The notes under the pieces were generated by a model. The model saw only the letters and a program-made list of their open reading frames with translations, was not told the DNA's origin and did no database searches. DNA of 64,000 bases from Pseudomonadales bacterium (GTDB taxonomy: Bacteria; Pseudomonadota; Gammaproteobacteria; Pseudomonadales; Porticoccaceae). How positions within the stretch are numbered: position 1 is the stretch's first letter; each line of letters begins with the position of its first letter. The stretch covers positions 186,001 through 250,000 of the forward strand of contig JACKOF010000001.1 in the NCBI GenBank assembly GCA_024234435.1. Direction: 5' to 3'. The position numbers and the translations under genes were made by a program. Below are positions 1 to 8,693 of the stretch, in pieces.

Positions 1-278
1 ACTGTCGTCATGTCATCATTGCTAAATTGCCTTTCGCTGTGCCCAATGACCCTGTGCATTCGACACTGTCGGAATGGGTGGAAAAGCGCGGTGGCAACTC
101 TTTTATGGAGCTGATGTTGCCGGATGCCTCGTTGCGATTAAATCAGGCTTGTGGTCGGTTGCTGCGCACTGAAACGGATACTGGGCGAGTCACCATTCTT
201 GATCGACGCGTTGTGACAAAACGCTATGGGCAGCAGTTAATCAATGCGCTATCGCCATTCCGGAGACGGATAGATTGA
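1..278 (+). CDS. dinG: ATP-dependent helicase DinG, C-terminal end (partial)
   Basis: Only the last 92 or so residues are present; the reading frame is open from base 3 and the start lies before the window. The visible part carries the DinG/XPD-type helicase motif VI region (LNQACGRLLRTETDTGRV) with its two arginines, followed by the family-typical ending LDRRVVTKRYG...LSPFRR. DinG is a superfamily 2 iron-sulfur DNA helicase that unwinds R-loops and replication intermediates. The iron-sulfur cysteines and Walker motifs lie outside the window. A 12-bp perfect hairpin begins two bases after the stop. Confidence 0.85.
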   Translation, partial: CRHVIIAKLPFAVPNDPVHSTLSEWVEKRGGNSFMELMLPDASLRLNQACGRLLRTETDTGRVTILDRRVVTKRYGQQLINALSPFRRRID

Positions 279-280
279 TG

Positions 281-317
281 CCGTTGTTCCCGTTCAGTTT
301 GTGGTCGGGAACAACGG
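281..317 (+). terminator. Perfect 12-bp hairpin after dinG
   Basis: CCGTTGTTCCCG (281-292) and its exact complement (306-317) surround a 13-nt loop. It directly follows the dinG stop codon, so it probably ends or protects the dinG transcript. There is no following T-run, so it is not a canonical intrinsic terminator. The rest of the gap to 605 shows nothing I can identify. Confidence 0.5.
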
Positions 318-605
318 TGTGCGGATAGCTAAACGGCACGGTAACGGCGCAATACTCTGCGCGGTTGAAATCAAAAGTGACGAATAGATTGTTTACAAAC
401 AGGCTTGAATTCAGATTTTTTAGGTGCTGTTTTTGGCGCAAGAATTCGGGTTTAGTGTGTATCTTTCCGTAGTTGAGCTGCGGTTTTGCAGCTATTCCCC
501 TCTGTACGATGTTTTAAATTGATATGTTTGTTATTTGCTATGCCCGTGAATCTCTGGTAGAAAGTCTCTCGCACATAATTACCTATAAATATAACGGGAA
601 CGATA

Positions 606-2762
606 GTGTCGTATTCCAAGTCGGAAGTGGATTTGTACGTTGGACTGAATAAAAAGGGTAATGTTGAGGTCAGGCGTTTGCCATCCCGGGCAGAGTATTC
701 GGAACAAACGCCCCGCGACCTGCCGGTTCAACTTGTAGCACAGGTTCATAAAGCACTGGTTCAGCTTCGGTCATTCCCCAATGGCCGACAACATCTGTTG
801 TGGATAAGCCCGGGCATCAATGATCTGTATGAGGTCTCCCCGGAAGAGCTCGCCAGTGACCCTGTGCGACTGATAGAAAGGATTCACCCTGAAGACAGGG
901 ACGCTTTTCTTTCCCACTGGCTAAAATGTCAGAAAACTCCCACACCTTTTGATAGCGAATTCCGGGTGGTTTTGCCGGGAGAGCGTGAGAGTGTTTTTCA
1001 CTGTCAAATGGCGCCGGAGCAGCAGACAGATAAAAGCATCATATGGCATGGTGTTGTGATTGATGTCTCTGAGCAGAAAGCTGACGAAACCAGAATGCAG
1101 ATTGCCCGCGAGCTTTATCAGCACAATCAGCAAGGCTTGGTCATTCTGAGCCCAAGAGGAAAAATTCTCAACGTCAACGATACGTTTACCAAACTGACGG
1201 GGTTTACCCGTGAAGAATCTGTTGGTAAAACCTCAAAAATTTTGCGATCAAAACTCTACCCCCCCTCTTTTTATGAAACCATGTGGGCTTCACTGGAAGC
1301 TAATGGTCGCTGGGAAGGTGAGTTTAATGAGCGCCGAAAAGACGGAACACTGTGTCCACAGTGGTTAACCATTAGCGGTATTCATGACGCTGACGGGAAA
1401 GTCAGCCACTGGGTTGCGCAGTTTTTCGATATTTCCCAGATCAAGGAAGCTGAAGACATTATCTGGCGTCAGGCTAACTACGATGACCTGACAGAGTTGC
1501 CGAACAGGAGAATGTTTTTTGACCGGCTGGGGCAGGCAATTAAAACACTGCACCGCACCAATCGACAAATAGCCCTTTTTTCCATTGATCTCGATCACTT
1601 CAAGACAGTTAACGATACGCTTGGCCATGCCGTGGGTGATGAATTGCTGGTGCAGGCCGGTGTTCGCATTATGAAATGTATTCGGGAAGGCGATACGCTG
1701 GCCCGATTCGGGGGTGATGAGTTCGTTATTTTTATCGAATATTCGCGACTCAGTATCATCGAACGCATTGCCGGGAACATTCTTGAGGCCCTGTCCCAGC
1801 CCTTTGAATTAGGCCAGGAACGGGTGTTTTTGGGGGGCAGTATTGGTATTAGTGTCTACCCAAGAGATGCCGACAGTATTAACGGTATGCTGCGCTGTGC
1901 TGATCAGGCGATGTACGCAGCCAAACAGCGTGGGCGGAATTGCTTTGAATACTTTACGCCATCAATGCAGGCTGCGGCCCGACAACGGATGCAGATGATC
2001 AACGAGCTGCGTCAGGCGTTGGAGAAAGAGCAGCTATGGGTTGCCTATCAGCCGATAATTGACCTCGGCAACAGGCGGATTGTCAAGGCTGAGGCTCTGG
2101 TGAGATGGCAACATCCGGTGATGGGGGAAGTCAGTCCGGTTAATTTTATTCCGCTGGCAGAAGATACCGGTTTGATCATGGCGATTGGTGAGTTTGTACT
2201 CAGCGCTGTTGCGCAGCAGCTCGCTCAGTGGCGGGAAATGTATCCGGGGGATTTTCAAATCAGCGTTAATGTATCGCCGATACAACTGCAGAGTAACGAT
2301 CGCCCTGTGTTTGACTATTGGGAACAGTGTATTGAGTCTCATGGCCTTTCCGGTTCAGACATTACCATGGAAATTACCGAAGGTTTGCTGTTGAACGAGC
2401 GACCTGAGGTTAAACAACAATTACTTGCTTTTCGCAATGCCGGAATCGAAGTGGCTGTGGATGATTTTGGAACCGGGTATTCGTCCCTGTCCTATTTAAA
2501 AAAGCTCCATATTGATTACCTGAAAATTGATCGCTCTTTTGTTCATCAGCTTGAGTCGGATAATGATAATATGGCGGTGTGCGAAGCCATTATTGTGATG
2601 GCGGGAAAATTGGGGTTACAGGTGATAGCGGAGGGTATAGAAACCGAACAACAAATGAGCCTGCTGAAGTCAGCAGGCTGTGACTTCGGGCAGGGGTACC
2701 TATTCTCAAAGCCTGTCAATGCGGAGAGTTTTGGTGAGTTGCTGGGAAAGCGGCAATTGTAA
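606..2762 (+). CDS. PAS-PAS-GGDEF-EAL cyclic-di-GMP protein
   Basis: A 718-residue cytoplasmic signalling protein with no membrane segment. Two PAS domains occupy about residues 50-160 and 162-282. A GGDEF domain follows with an intact GGDEF motif at 369-373 (diguanylate cyclase), then an EAL domain with EAL at 496-498 and the DDFGTGYSSL loop (phosphodiesterase). Both active-site signatures are intact, so either activity is possible; in dual-domain proteins one often predominates. The start is GTG at 606, with a weak ribosome site. It stands alone and converges with dxs. The signal sensed by the PAS domains cannot be read from sequence. Confidence 0.9.
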   Translation: MSYSKSEVDLYVGLNKKGNVEVRRLPSRAEYSEQTPRDLPVQLVAQVHKALVQLRSFPNGRQHLLWISPGINDLYEVSPEELASDPVRLIERIHPEDRDAFLSHWLKCQKTPTPFDSEFRVVLPGERESVFHCQMAPEQQTDKSIIWHGVVIDVSEQKADETRMQIARELYQHNQQGLVILSPRGKILNVNDTFTKLTGFTREESVGKTSKILRSKLYPPSFYETMWASLEANGRWEGEFNERRKDGTLCPQWLTISGIHDADGKVSHWVAQFFDISQIKEAEDIIWRQANYDDLTELPNRRMFFDRLGQAIKTLHRTNRQIALFSIDLDHFKTVNDTLGHAVGDELLVQAGVRIMKCIREGDTLARFGGDEFVIFIEYSRLSIIERIAGNILEALSQPFELGQERVFLGGSIGISVYPRDADSINGMLRCADQAMYAAKQRGRNCFEYFTPSMQAAARQRMQMINELRQALEKEQLWVAYQPIIDLGNRRIVKAEALVRWQHPVMGEVSPVNFIPLAEDTGLIMAIGEFVLSAVAQQLAQWREMYPGDFQISVNVSPIQLQSNDRPVFDYWEQCIESHGLSGSDITMEITEGLLLNERPEVKQQLLAFRNAGIEVAVDDFGTGYSSLSYLKKLHIDYLKIDRSFVHQLESDNDNMAVCEAIIVMAGKLGLQVIAEGIETEQQMSLLKSAGCDFGQGYLFSKPVNAESFGELLGKRQL

Positions 2763-2835
2763 CAAGTCAGCAGTAAAAATCGAACGATAGCAGAAGTGAA
2801 TCTGTTTGCCGGGGTCTATGAAAGCTGGTGTTAGG

Positions 2836-4773
2836 TTACAGATTGACAGACTGGTTGAGTGTCAGATGGCCTATGCGACTGCGAATGGATTTCTCGATAC
2901 TGTCGGCATCAAGTCCTACGGTTTTCAGTTGTTGGCTATGGCTACCCTGATCGACAAAATAGTCCGGCAAGCCGAGGTGTAGCACGGGTAGTGCAATATC
3001 CGATGCAGCCAGGTATTCGCTGACGGCTGCTCCTGCTCCCCCCTGAATGCTGTTTTCTTCAAGTGTGACGATTAACTGGTGGCTGGAGGCCAGCTGGTTA
3101 ATCAGGTTTTCATCCAGTGGTTTAACAAAGCGCATATCGACAACAGTAGCGTTCAGGGCTTCCGCTGCCGCAATGGCTGCTGGTAATAGTGTGCCAAAAT
3201 TCAGAATTGCGACCTGTTGGCCCTTGCGTTTGACGACCCCTTTACCCAGGGGCAACGCTGTCATTTCCCGATTGATGTCAATGCCTGTGCCTGTGCCGCG
3301 AGGGTAGCGTACGGCTGCGGGGCCGGAATGGATGTAGCCAGTGTAAAGTAACTGCCGGGTTTCATTTTCGTCCGATGGCGTCATGACGATCATGTTGGGA
3401 ATGCAGCGCAGATAACTCAGGTCAAAGCTGCCTGCGTGACTTGCGCCATCCTCTCCTACAAGGCCGGCGCGATCTATGCCGAACAGAACATCGAGATTTT
3501 GCAGCGCAACGTCGTGAACGAGCTGATCATAAGCCCTTTGCAGAAAGGTGGAATAGATCGCGACGACCGGTTTGATTCCCTCGCATGCCATTCCTGCAGC
3601 GAGCGTGACAGCATGCTGCTCTGCAATGGCTACATCGTGGAATCGATCAGGGTATTGCCGGGCAAAATTCACCATGCCGGAACCTTCACACATGGCTGGA
3701 GTGATGGCAATCAGACGTTTGTCTTTTGCTGCCATATCGCAAAGCCAGTCTCCAAACACCTGTTGGTATTTTGGCTTTGGTGTCGCGGCTTTCAGTGATG
3801 AGGTGCTTGCTACCGCAATAGGCGGCTGGTGAGAAGGCTCAATCTTGTTAAGTGCGTGATAACCTACCGGGTCCTTCTCGGCCGGGGCAAAACCTTTGCC
3901 TTTACTGGTAATGGTGTGTAGCAGTATGGGGCCATTCAGAGATTTCAGATTGCGCAGGGTTTGCACCAGCAGTGGCAGATCGTGCCCGTCAATTGGGCCA
4001 ATGTAGTTAAACCCCAGTTCTTCGAAAACGATACCCGGAGCAACCATTGCCTTCAAATGTTCTTCGGTTTTACGGACAAAAGCAGCAGCTGAGGGGACTG
4101 ACCGCAGTACTTTCTTGCCGCCTTCGCGAATCGAATTGTAAAAGCGGCTGGACCAGATTTTTGAAAAGTACGTGGCCAGCCCGCCCACATTGTGGGAAAT
4201 GGACATGTTATTGTCGTTGAGCACTACCAGTAGATCCGCTTTTTTATGGGCTGCGTGATTGATGGCCTCAAATGCCATGCCTGCGGTCATCGCGCCATCG
4301 CCGATAATCGCGACGGCCTTGCGCTTTTTGCCCTCATGGGCGCTGGCCAGAGCCATGCCCAGAGCGGCGCTAATGGAAGTACTGGAATGCCCTACACCAA
4401 ATGCATCAAACTCGCTTTCACTGCGCTTTGGAAATGCGGAAAGACCATCGGCATGACGAATGGTCGGCATGGCTTCGCGGCGGCCAGTAAGAATCTTGTG
4501 CGGGTAAGCCTGATGGCCAACATCCCAGACCAGGCGGTCGTGAGGTGTGTTGTAGATATAATGCAGGGCGATGGTCAGTTCAACCACACCGAGACCGGCA
4601 CCAAAATGGCCCCCACTTTTGCCGACACTGTAAAGCAGATATTCCCGCAGCTCATCTGCCAGTTTGGGCAATTGACTCTCGTCCAGTGCGCGCAGCTGCA
4701 CAGGCAGGTCAACGCGGTCCAGCAAGGGGGTAGCCGGGCGAGTTAGCGGAATATTTGTGAACGTCTTAGCCAT
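2836..4773 (-). CDS. dxs: 1-deoxy-D-xylulose-5-phosphate synthase
   Basis: Thiamine-diphosphate enzyme that condenses pyruvate and glyceraldehyde-3-phosphate, the first step of the MEP isoprenoid pathway. About 645 residues, close to other gammaproteobacterial Dxs. Visible signatures are DVGHQAYPHKILTGRR, GVGHSSTSISAALGMA, the thiamine-diphosphate motif GDGAMTAGMAFEA...LNDNNMSISHNVGG, and DRAGLVGEDG in the pyrimidine domain. The frame is open upstream to a TTG at 4812, but the family start (MAKTFTNIP, similar to Pseudomonas MPTTFKEIP) fits the ATG at 4773; another ATG adjoins it at 4776. It is last in the xseB-ispA-dxs run, with a 122-bp gap after ispA. Confidence 0.95.
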   Translation of the reverse strand: MAKTFTNIPLTRPATPLLDRVDLPVQLRALDESQLPKLADELREYLLYSVGKSGGHFGAGLGVVELTIALHYIYNTPHDRLVWDVGHQAYPHKILTGRREAMPTIRHADGLSAFPKRSESEFDAFGVGHSSTSISAALGMALASAHEGKKRKAVAIIGDGAMTAGMAFEAINHAAHKKADLLVVLNDNNMSISHNVGGLATYFSKIWSSRFYNSIREGGKKVLRSVPSAAAFVRKTEEHLKAMVAPGIVFEELGFNYIGPIDGHDLPLLVQTLRNLKSLNGPILLHTITSKGKGFAPAEKDPVGYHALNKIEPSHQPPIAVASTSSLKAATPKPKYQQVFGDWLCDMAAKDKRLIAITPAMCEGSGMVNFARQYPDRFHDVAIAEQHAVTLAAGMACEGIKPVVAIYSTFLQRAYDQLVHDVALQNLDVLFGIDRAGLVGEDGASHAGSFDLSYLRCIPNMIVMTPSDENETRQLLYTGYIHSGPAAVRYPRGTGTGIDINREMTALPLGKGVVKRKGQQVAILNFGTLLPAAIAAAEALNATVVDMRFVKPLDENLINQLASSHQLIVTLEENSIQGGAGAAVSEYLAASDIALPVLHLGLPDYFVDQGSHSQQLKTVGLDADSIEKSIRSRIGHLTLNQSVNL

Positions 4774-4895
4774 CATTGTGCCGTCAGGGGCGCCTGTACT
4801 ACTCAGGTTCAAAAGCGGAAGCGGGTGATTTTACAATAAAAATACCTTCTGCGCGCTGGAAATTCGGTATCAGTGGTACTTTGGAGGGAGAGCTG

Positions 4896-5789
4896 TCAAT
4901 GATCCCTGTGAACGATGTAATGTGCGATGTCCCGCAGATGGTTGGCCCTCTGATCAAAACTTTCCAGTGCCGTCAGACTTTGCTGGTAGAGTTGCTCGAG
5001 CTTAAGTTTTGCCTGATCGAGCCCGAGTAATGATACAAAGGTGGGCTTGTTGAGCGACTGATCGGCTCCCTGCGTTTTGCCAAGCACCTCGGTGCTGCTG
5101 ATGACATCTAGAATATCGTCCTGTACTTGGAAGGCCAGTCCAATTGTCTCAGCATAGTGTCTCAGGTTGGTCAGTTGTTGAGCACTAGCGGTTCCGGTGG
5201 TGAGCGCCCCCATGAGGATGCTGGCAACGATCATCGCCCCGGTCTTCAGACTATGCATATTTGAAAGTTGTGACAGATCGAGGGTCTGGTGCGCGGCATT
5301 GATATCAATTGATTGCCCGGCCACCATACCCCTGCTTCCCGAGGCCTCAGCCAAGGTACGAACCAGGTTCAGGCTGATTTGGGGAGAGGTGTGTTGTAGT
5401 AGCGTCAATTGCTCAAACGCCAGTGATTGAAGTGCGTCACCCGCCAGAATGGCCGTTGCTTCGTCAAAGGCGATATGGCAAGTAGGCTGGCCCCGGCGAA
5501 GGGCATCGTCATCCATTGCGGGCAGATCGTCGTGTATCAGCGAGTAGGCGTGAATAAGCTCCACCGCATTGGCAACCAGATCCGAATCTGAATTGATCTC
5601 GCCAACGGCGAATGCTGAAGCGTAAACCAGCATGGGCCTGATGCGCTTGCCGCCCGACAAGACGCTGTAGCGCATTGCCGCGGCCAAGCGTTCATGTGCT
5701 GAGTGTATGTCTTGCAGGCAATGTTCGAGTGATCGGTTGGCTCTCTGCTGGGATTGGCTGGAGAAAGTCAAAAACTCAGCGTGCCCCAT
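4896..5789 (-). CDS. ispA: Farnesyl diphosphate synthase (geranyltranstransferase)
   Basis: Short-chain trans-prenyltransferase that makes geranyl and farnesyl diphosphate from isopentenyl and dimethylallyl diphosphate. The 297-residue protein shows GGKRIRPML near residue 46, the first aspartate-rich motif DDLPAMDDD (87-95) and the second, DDILD (224-228), both needed for magnesium-diphosphate binding. The length is normal for the family. It lies 12 bases after xseB and upstream of dxs, the standard gammaproteobacterial isoprenoid operon, so the three genes are probably co-transcribed. Confidence 0.95.
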   Translation of the reverse strand: MGHAEFLTFSSQSQQRANRSLEHCLQDIHSAHERLAAAMRYSVLSGGKRIRPMLVYASAFAVGEINSDSDLVANAVELIHAYSLIHDDLPAMDDDALRRGQPTCHIAFDEATAILAGDALQSLAFEQLTLLQHTSPQISLNLVRTLAEASGSRGMVAGQSIDINAAHQTLDLSQLSNMHSLKTGAMIVASILMGALTTGTASAQQLTNLRHYAETIGLAFQVQDDILDVISSTEVLGKTQGADQSLNKPTFVSLLGLDQAKLKLEQLYQQSLTALESFDQRANHLRDIAHYIVHRDH

Positions 5790-5801
5790 TATTGATAGCC
5801 T

Positions 5802-6035
5802 CTATTGAGCATCATCTTCTTGCTCCACTGGTGGTACTTGCCCCCCCTTTAATAATTCGACCTTCTGTTCTGCTTCAGTCAATGCCTGTTGGCAATCGCG
5901 GGTTATTTTGATGCCTTTTTCAAATGCTTTCAGGGATTCTTCCAGGTTCAGATTGCCCTGTTCCATATCCTCTACCAACGCTTCCAGCTCGTTGAGGCTT
6001 TTTTCAAAATCAATGGGCTTTTTGCGGCTGGCCAT
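5802..6035 (-). CDS. xseB: Exodeoxyribonuclease VII small subunit
   Basis: A 77-residue helical protein that binds the large subunit XseA to form single-strand exonuclease VII. The sequence MASRKKPIDFEKSLNELEALVEDMEQG is the family signature, and the charged C-terminus is usual. The frame is open to 6107, but the ATG at 6035 matches family length and has TGGAG about eight bases upstream. It is first gene of the xseB-ispA-dxs operon. No xseA is in the window. Confidence 0.93.
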   Translation of the reverse strand: MASRKKPIDFEKSLNELEALVEDMEQGNLNLEESLKAFEKGIKITRDCQQALTEAEQKVELLKGGQVPPVEQEDDAQ

Positions 6036-6132
6036 GCGGACTCCAGAATTATACGATTGCCAAGGAAAAGCAGGTGCAACCCTAACTGAGGTGTTCTCAT
6101 GGGTCAATTATCCGGGGAGCTAAATTTTTCGT

Positions 6133-6150
6133 TGTAGGAAATATCCTACA
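6133..6150 (+). promoter_or_regulatory. GacA/UvrY/VarA-type palindrome
   Basis: TGTAGGAAATATCCTACA is an 18-bp palindrome (arms extend to 6131-6152) with the layout of the GacA-family upstream element (TGTAAG-N6-CTTACA). Its centre lies about 65 bp before the inferred start of the small RNA at about 6207, the usual distance in rsmY/rsmZ promoters. Binding by a GacA homologue is inferred. Confidence 0.65.
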
Positions 6151-6206
6151 ACAATTGGGGGTGTTTGCTGATACCCGTCATCACGGTAAAGGACCATACT
6201 GCAATC

Positions 6207-6340
6207 TAAGACGTTGAAATACACGGATGTGTAACGATCAGGGAACAACAGGGATGTTCGATTGTTTTCAGGGTAGATCAACGTCTTTCCTATACTGCCT
6301 TTGGCTCCGCCATATTACTATGGCGGAGCTTTATTTTTTG
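6207..6340 (+). ncRNA. Likely CsrA/RsmA-sequestering small RNA (RsmY/RsmZ/CsrB-like)
   Basis: A stretch of about 133 nt with no ORF that ends in a strong intrinsic terminator. A perfect 10-bp inverted repeat (6208-6217 with 6278-6287) closes a domain that contains CsrA-type sites: ACACGGATGTGT (6221-6232), a 4-bp stem exposing GGAT, and AACAGGGATGTT (6247-6258), a stem exposing GGGA. Further AGGGA/AGGG motifs occur near 6240 and 6270. A GacA-type palindrome sits about 65 bp upstream and a CATACT -10-like hexamer at 6195-6200. Small RNAs of this kind titrate CsrA/RsmA. The 5' end is estimated. Confidence 0.65.
6304..6339 (+). terminator. Intrinsic terminator of the small RNA
   Basis: GCTCCGCCA (6304-6312) pairs exactly with TGGCGGAGC (6321-6329) around an 8-nt loop, followed by a T-rich run at 6330-6339. 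No protein gene lies upstream on this strand, which supports a separate RNA transcript. Confidence 0.85.
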
Positions 6341-6379
6341 AGAAATACATTTTCCAAAATGCTTGTCATATTTCTGATA

Positions 6380-6407
6380 TTGACAGCAATACACCCAGAG
6401 TTATGAT
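6380..6407 (+). promoter_or_regulatory. Sigma-70-type promoter ahead of the HNH gene
   Basis: TTGACA (6380-6385), a 16-bp spacer and TATGAT (6402-6407). This would leave a leader of about 240 nt before the HNH gene at 6656. I see no clear riboswitch in that leader. Confidence 0.55.
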
Positions 6408-6655
6408 GAGATCTCATGCTATCCGGGGGGAGCGGCCTTCAACTGTAGCAATCACGCCATTGGGTTGGAATTAACACGATCCCGGTTGATCGGTATCCGG
6501 CGGCCTATCGTTGACCGAAAAGGCCTTCCTCTCTCGTCCTCTGCGGAAGATACCAAAATGTTTAAAGCGCCTGCGAACGGTTGGTTGGCAGGGGTTTTGC
6601 CTTTTTGTTGCCTGAACAAGATCACTGGAATGGTCGGGCTGACAGGAGCGTGTGC

Positions 6656-7216
6656 ATGCAACCCAGAATCCTGAGACTCAATATGGCGGGACAACCCATC
6701 GAGTGGATTGACTGGCAGGAAGCGGTGTGTCTCTATGCGCGCGAACTGGTTGCCTGGTCATTGGGCGATGTGGTTAAAGAGGTACAGGGCGGACACTCCC
6801 GCCTTACCGGGAGCCGTTCGCAAATGTCGCTGCCCAGTATTGTTGCCTGTTCTGGCGCGCATCTGGCCAGGCCTAGGAGTCATTACCCCTTAAATAATCC
6901 GGCATTGTTTGCCCGGGATGGGAATCTTTGTCTGTACTGTGCACAGCCTTTCCCCTCGTCGGAACTGACTCGCGATCATATTGTGCCTGTATCCCGCGGA
7001 GGGGAGGACCGTTGGGAAAATGTGGTGACGGCCTGCCGACGCTGCAATCAGCACAAAGCAGACTGGTTGCTTGAGGAATCCGGGATGGAGCTGGTGGCAT
7101 TGCCCTACCGCCCTAATAATGCTGAGTATTTGGCATTGACTAATTCGCGGCGGATTCTCGGTGATCAGATGGAGTTTCTGCGCAGCCAGTTTTCGAAGAA
7201 CTCCCGCTGGCTTTAA
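6656..7216 (+). CDS. HNH endonuclease family protein
   Basis: A 186-residue protein with a C-terminal HNH fold: CLYC (92-95), DHI (107-109), CRRC plus Asn (127-131). The two CxxC pairs form a structural zinc site and the His/Asn residues the nuclease centre. The N-terminal half (QPIEWIDWQEAVCLYARELVAW) is that of a widespread single-copy proteobacterial family whose role is not established. The frame runs upstream to 6581, but the ATG at 6656 has AGGAG about eight bases before it. A promoter lies at 6380-6407. Confidence 0.85.
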   Translation: MQPRILRLNMAGQPIEWIDWQEAVCLYARELVAWSLGDVVKEVQGGHSRLTGSRSQMSLPSIVACSGAHLARPRSHYPLNNPALFARDGNLCLYCAQPFPSSELTRDHIVPVSRGGEDRWENVVTACRRCNQHKADWLLEESGMELVALPYRPNNAEYLALTNSRRILGDQMEFLRSQFSKNSRWL

Positions 7217-7226
7217 GATAGAACCC

Positions 7227-8582
7227 TCAAGCGCCAAAAAGTGCTTGTGCAAAAGTTGCCGCGATCAGTACCGGGCAGCAGTAACGCACATAGGCTGGCC
7301 ACACCTTCCAGAACAGGCTGTGTTCGACTTCCGGATGGCCGTTGCGGATTTCTTCAAGAACATGATCCCGGTGCCATACCCAGGCAGCAAAAATACACAG
7401 CATCAAACCGAGCAAAGGTTGACTGTATTCTGTTGTCACTTTGACTGTGAGGCTAAACAGAGTATCGAAGTTTACGGCGATCAGAGAGCTCATTAGAAAA
7501 ATGATGCCGCCAATGATCCAGGTAGCAGGTTTGCGCTGCATGTTGCGGGATTCGATGGCGTATGCGACAGGTACTTCCAGCATAGATATAGAAGAGGTGA
7601 GTGCAGCAATGCTCATCAGACAGAAAAAAATAACGGCGACAAACACGCCCGTGTTGCCCATGTCGCTGAACAATGCAGGTAACACCTGGAAAATCAGGTC
7701 AGGTCCAGCAATCAGAGCCCCGGTGTGGTCATAAATCGTTACGCCTTGCTGTTGGGCAACAAACATGGCAGGCAGAATAAGCAAACCGGCCAGAAATGCT
7801 ATGGATGTATCGATTAGCGTGACCAGCGCGCCCATTGCAGGCAGATTTTCTTCTTTTCTGAGGTAAGAGCCATAAATCAGCATGGTGCCAACACCCAGTG
7901 ACAGAGAGAAGAAGGCCTGCCCCAGAGCGCCTATAAGCAGTGAGGGTTCGGTGATTTTGTTAAAGTCGGGTACCAGGTAAACTTTCAGACCCTCAATAGC
8001 GCCATCCTGAAACAACACATAGAAAATGAGTAATACCAGCAGTAATAGCAGGGCAGGCATTAATCGACCGGACCACTTTTCAATCCCCTTTTCTACCCCT
8101 GCGCCAATCACACTCGATGTTAACAACATGAAAATACCGCTAAAGAGAAGGTTGCGGCTGTCTCCAAACGCGGTTAACCAGGTGGCTGGTGCCTGAAGCC
8201 CCGCTACCTGCAGGGCCGGGGATAGCATAAATGCGATCATCCAGCCGGCAACAATACTGTAAAAGCTGAGGATTAAAGAAGCGGTGGTAATACCCCAGAT
8301 TCCGGTCAGGCGAGCAACACATTTACTGCGTCGGGATGGGGAGATACAGTCCAGTGCGATAACCATGTTGGCTTTTGCGTGTCGGCCGATGATCAGTTCA
8401 GCCATCAGAGCCGGGTAGGCCAGACAAAAGGCCAGTACAAAATAGGTGAGCACAAAGGCGCCACCACCATTTTCTGCGGCTCTGGTAGGAAAGCCCCATA
8501 TATTGCCCAGTCCTACTGCCGAACCGGCAGCGGCGAGAATAAACCCGCTACGGGTTGAAAATTGTCCGCGGGCAGAAGTCAT
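7227..8582 (-). CDS. Sodium-dependent transporter, neurotransmitter:sodium symporter (SNF) family
   Basis: A 451-residue inner-membrane protein with about 11-12 hydrophobic segments. The first helix carries the family sodium/substrate signature SAVGLGNIWGFPTRAAENGGGAF (split helix 1). Members import amino acids or related compounds with sodium; the substrate cannot be assigned. It ends ten bases from the HNH gene, tail to tail, and diverges from the TonB receptor at 8694. A paralogue lies at 34987. Confidence 0.9.
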   Translation of the reverse strand: MTSARGQFSTRSGFILAAAGSAVGLGNIWGFPTRAAENGGGAFVLTYFVLAFCLAYPALMAELIIGRHAKANMVIALDCISPSRRSKCVARLTGIWGITTASLILSFYSIVAGWMIAFMLSPALQVAGLQAPATWLTAFGDSRNLLFSGIFMLLTSSVIGAGVEKGIEKWSGRLMPALLLLLVLLIFYVLFQDGAIEGLKVYLVPDFNKITEPSLLIGALGQAFFSLSLGVGTMLIYGSYLRKEENLPAMGALVTLIDTSIAFLAGLLILPAMFVAQQQGVTIYDHTGALIAGPDLIFQVLPALFSDMGNTGVFVAVIFFCLMSIAALTSSISMLEVPVAYAIESRNMQRKPATWIIGGIIFLMSSLIAVNFDTLFSLTVKVTTEYSQPLLGLMLCIFAAWVWHRDHVLEEIRNGHPEVEHSLFWKVWPAYVRYCCPVLIAATFAQALFGA

Positions 8583-8693
8583 CGTGTTCTCTCATCGGGG
8601 GAGCGTATAACAGCTGAAAGTTGTTCTGTATCTTTGATCTGCGTATCATCCGGCCATAATACCAATAAAAATACTATAGACAGGCAAAATAGG

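Noticed and set aside
241..441. Minus-strand frame of 66 residues beside dinG
   Set aside because: It overlaps the end of dinG and the hairpin, has no ribosome site and no family signature.
4246..4746. Plus-strand frames inside dxs
   Set aside because: Antisense shadows of a well-supported gene; the same applies to the other overlapping frames in the window.
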